Program-made: the position numbers and the translations under genes
Notes under the pieces: generated by a model
Told to the model about the DNA's origin: nothing
Database searches by the model: none
The model's input: only the letters and a program-made list of their open reading frames with translations
Shown here: in pieces, positions 13,756 to 15,253 of the stretch
How positions within the stretch are numbered: position 1 is the stretch's first letter
How the letters are laid out: the number at the start of each line of letters is the position of its first letter
Assembly: GCA_902797565.1 (NCBI GenBank)
Contig: CADBTO010000241.1
Span: forward strand, 1-15,253
From: an uncultured Lachnospiraceae bacterium
GTDB lineage: Bacteria; Bacillota; Clostridia; Lachnospirales; Lachnospiraceae
Direction: 5' to 3'
DNA length: 15,253 bases

Positions 13756-15249
13756 ATGAGGAGGATACTCGCAGCAGTTCTTGCGTTGGCAGTGGTGTTT
13801 TCCGCTGCATTTTCCGGCAGTTTTGCAACGTCGGCTTATGCCGCAAAGTCCAAAACAAAGCAGAAGATCAAAAAGCTGGAAAAGAACAGGAGCCAGCTCA
13901 AGGAGAAGCTGGACGCGCTCCAGGGCCAGCTGGTGGAGTATATTTCGGATATTGACGACCTGGAACGGGAGATTTCGGAAAACCAGGCGGATATTGAGGA
14001 ATCGAAAGAGAACCTGGAAGAGGCAAAGGAAGCAGAGCGCCAGCAGTATGAGGATATGAAGGACCGGATCCGGTACTTCTACGAGAACGGCAATGATAAT
14101 GACGTTCTTTCGGTACTGCTCGAGTCCAAGAGTATTGCGGATGCGATCAACCAGATTGCGTATATCAATTCTGTATATTCCTATGACCGGGACCGGCTGG
14201 ACTCCTATGAGGCAACAAAGATCGAGATCCAGGAGCTCAAGGCGGATCTGGAAGACCAGGAGCTGAAGCTGGAAAACAAGAACAAGAAGCTGAAGACCAA
14301 GAAAAGCGAACTGGATTCCCTGATCAGTGAAAAGAGAAAAGAGATCAAGGGATTTGACAAGCAGATCGCGGCAGCAAAGGAACAGGCAAGGAAAGAGGCG
14401 GCAGAGCGCGCGGAGCGCCTGCGCAAGAAGCAGGAAGAGGAAAATGCCCGTGCGGTCCTGCAGCGGACGCTTCTGGCACAGCAGGCAGCGGCAAGGGCGA
14501 GTATGAACAGTGCGGCGCAGGGCGTGACAGCTGGTGCCGGCGGGATTTCCAACGGCAGCAGCACGAATACCGGCTCGCAGTCCTATACGTCTTCAACGTC
14601 ACCTGCCCAGACGCAGTCAACGACATCTTATGGTTCGTCAAACAGCACGGCCGGGACGGGAACCGGAACTTCCGGAAGCACCACAGCGAGTACCACAACG
14701 CAGGCATCCGGTACGCAGCAGGCAGATCCTTCGGCGTCTGCAGTGGAAACAGGTGATGGGGACAGCGTACAGGGGACGGAAGTTGATCCGGGCGAAGTAT
14801 CGGTAGAGGTGTCCGAAACGCCTTCGGACGCGGTCAGCGCAGATGAAGGTGCTGCAACAGTAGAGATGGGGAATCCTGCGCCGGCAACCGGGATCAGCGG
14901 ATATTCCATCGTCAGCTATGCGCTGCAGTTTGTGGGGAATCCCTATGTCTGGGGCGGGAACTCCCTGACGAACGGGTGTGACTGTTCCGGGTTTGTGGTA
15001 CAGGTATACGCGCACTTTGGAATCAACCTGTCCGGGAGCAGGAATTCTGCAGCCCTTCGTTATGTGGGCAATGCCGTATCGTATGAAAATATCCAGCCGG
15101 GCGATATTGTATGCTATCCGGGACATGTGGCGATCTATGCAGGGAATGGCTTGATCGTTGAGGCGCAGAGCCGCCGCGCAGGGATCACCTGCAACCGCGG
15201 GGTCTGCCACGGCAGCAAGCCGATCGTAGCAATCCGCCGGCTGGTATAA
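13756..15249 (+). CDS. Secreted NlpC/P60 peptidoglycan hydrolase with CwlO/PcsB-like coiled coil
   Basis: A 497-residue secreted cell-wall hydrolase, predicted to cleave peptide links in peptidoglycan during growth or division. Residues 1-30 are a signal peptide (MRRILAAVLALAVVF to AYAA). About 31-235 is a coiled coil with a hinge (RIRYFYENGND, then SVLLESKSIADAI) like CwlO and PcsB proteins, which are activated by FtsEX. A Ser/Thr/Gly-rich linker (about 250-380) leads to an NlpC/P60 domain: NPYVWGGNS, catalytic Cys410 in DCSGF, His457 in PGHVAIYAG and Gln471 in VEAQSRRAG. ATG 13756 gives a standard signal peptide; ATG 13711 or 13714 would add 14 or 15 residues and has a fair GAGGGA site, so the start is not certain. 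Confidence 0.9.
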   Translation: MRRILAAVLALAVVFSAAFSGSFATSAYAAKSKTKQKIKKLEKNRSQLKEKLDALQGQLVEYISDIDDLEREISENQADIEESKENLEEAKEAERQQYEDMKDRIRYFYENGNDNDVLSVLLESKSIADAINQIAYINSVYSYDRDRLDSYEATKIEIQELKADLEDQELKLENKNKKLKTKKSELDSLISEKRKEIKGFDKQIAAAKEQARKEAAERAERLRKKQEEENARAVLQRTLLAQQAAARASMNSAAQGVTAGAGGISNGSSTNTGSQSYTSSTSPAQTQSTTSYGSSNSTAGTGTGTSGSTTASTTTQASGTQQADPSASAVETGDGDSVQGTEVDPGEVSVEVSETPSDAVSADEGAATVEMGNPAPATGISGYSIVSYALQFVGNPYVWGGNSLTNGCDCSGFVVQVYAHFGINLSGSRNSAALRYVGNAVSYENIQPGDIVCYPGHVAIYAGNGLIVEAQSRRAGITCNRGVCHGSKPIVAIRRLV

Positions 15250-15253
15250 TGGG

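Overview
The window looks like a chromosomal stretch of a moderately GC-rich anaerobic Firmicute, most likely a Clostridia/Lachnospiraceae-type gut bacterium. This rests on strong AGGAGG-type Shine-Dalgarno sites, housekeeping-type TTGACA/TATAAT promoters, a Veg protein, a long-form hibernation factor, a fused FeoA-FeoB iron transporter and a CwlO/PcsB-like NlpC/P60 hydrolase. The assignment is by gene content only; there is no rRNA or tRNA in the window.

Layout. (1) 1-267, minus: N-terminal part of a membrane protein cut by the window edge, divergent from (2) 508-3349, plus: an Rrf2/IscR-type regulator with a C-terminal cysteine cluster, followed by a FeoA-FeoB fusion for Fe(II) uptake. This is probably an iron- or redox-sensing operon. 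(3) 3366-6963, plus: a perfect-consensus promoter drives a tightly packed set, consisting of a degenerate tandem GNAT-like protein, a 490-residue helical protein whose C-terminus resembles an ADP-ribosyltransferase (PARP/ART) fold, a 118-residue orphan, and a HAD phosphatase. This is the least explained and most interesting block. (4) 6948-8619: a 29-bp tandem repeat with a very stable palindromic hairpin, then a phosphohexomutase. (5) 8636-9199: a secreted FN3-like protein carrying a small GFQ repeat, ending at a bidirectional terminator shared with (6) 9306-9767, minus: an XRE-type repressor, divergent from (7) 9882-10652, plus: a FabG-like SDR. (8) 10866-11399, plus: hpf, with a long structured leader and a classic terminator. 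(9) 11519-12457, plus: an XRE-TPR regulator that seems to be leaderless. (10) 12558-13271, minus: a PlsC-type acyltransferase with its own terminator; part of that terminator is duplicated over the end of the XRE-TPR gene. (11) 13432-15249, plus: veg and a secreted NlpC/P60 peptidoglycan hydrolase.

How genes work together. The Rrf2 protein plausibly controls FeoAB. The phosphohexomutase, PlsC, SDR and NlpC/P60 proteins are envelope or central-metabolism functions with little operon linkage. The GNAT-like/ART-like/orphan trio shares one strong promoter and close spacing, and may be a small effector or modification module, but no function can be assigned from sequence alone.
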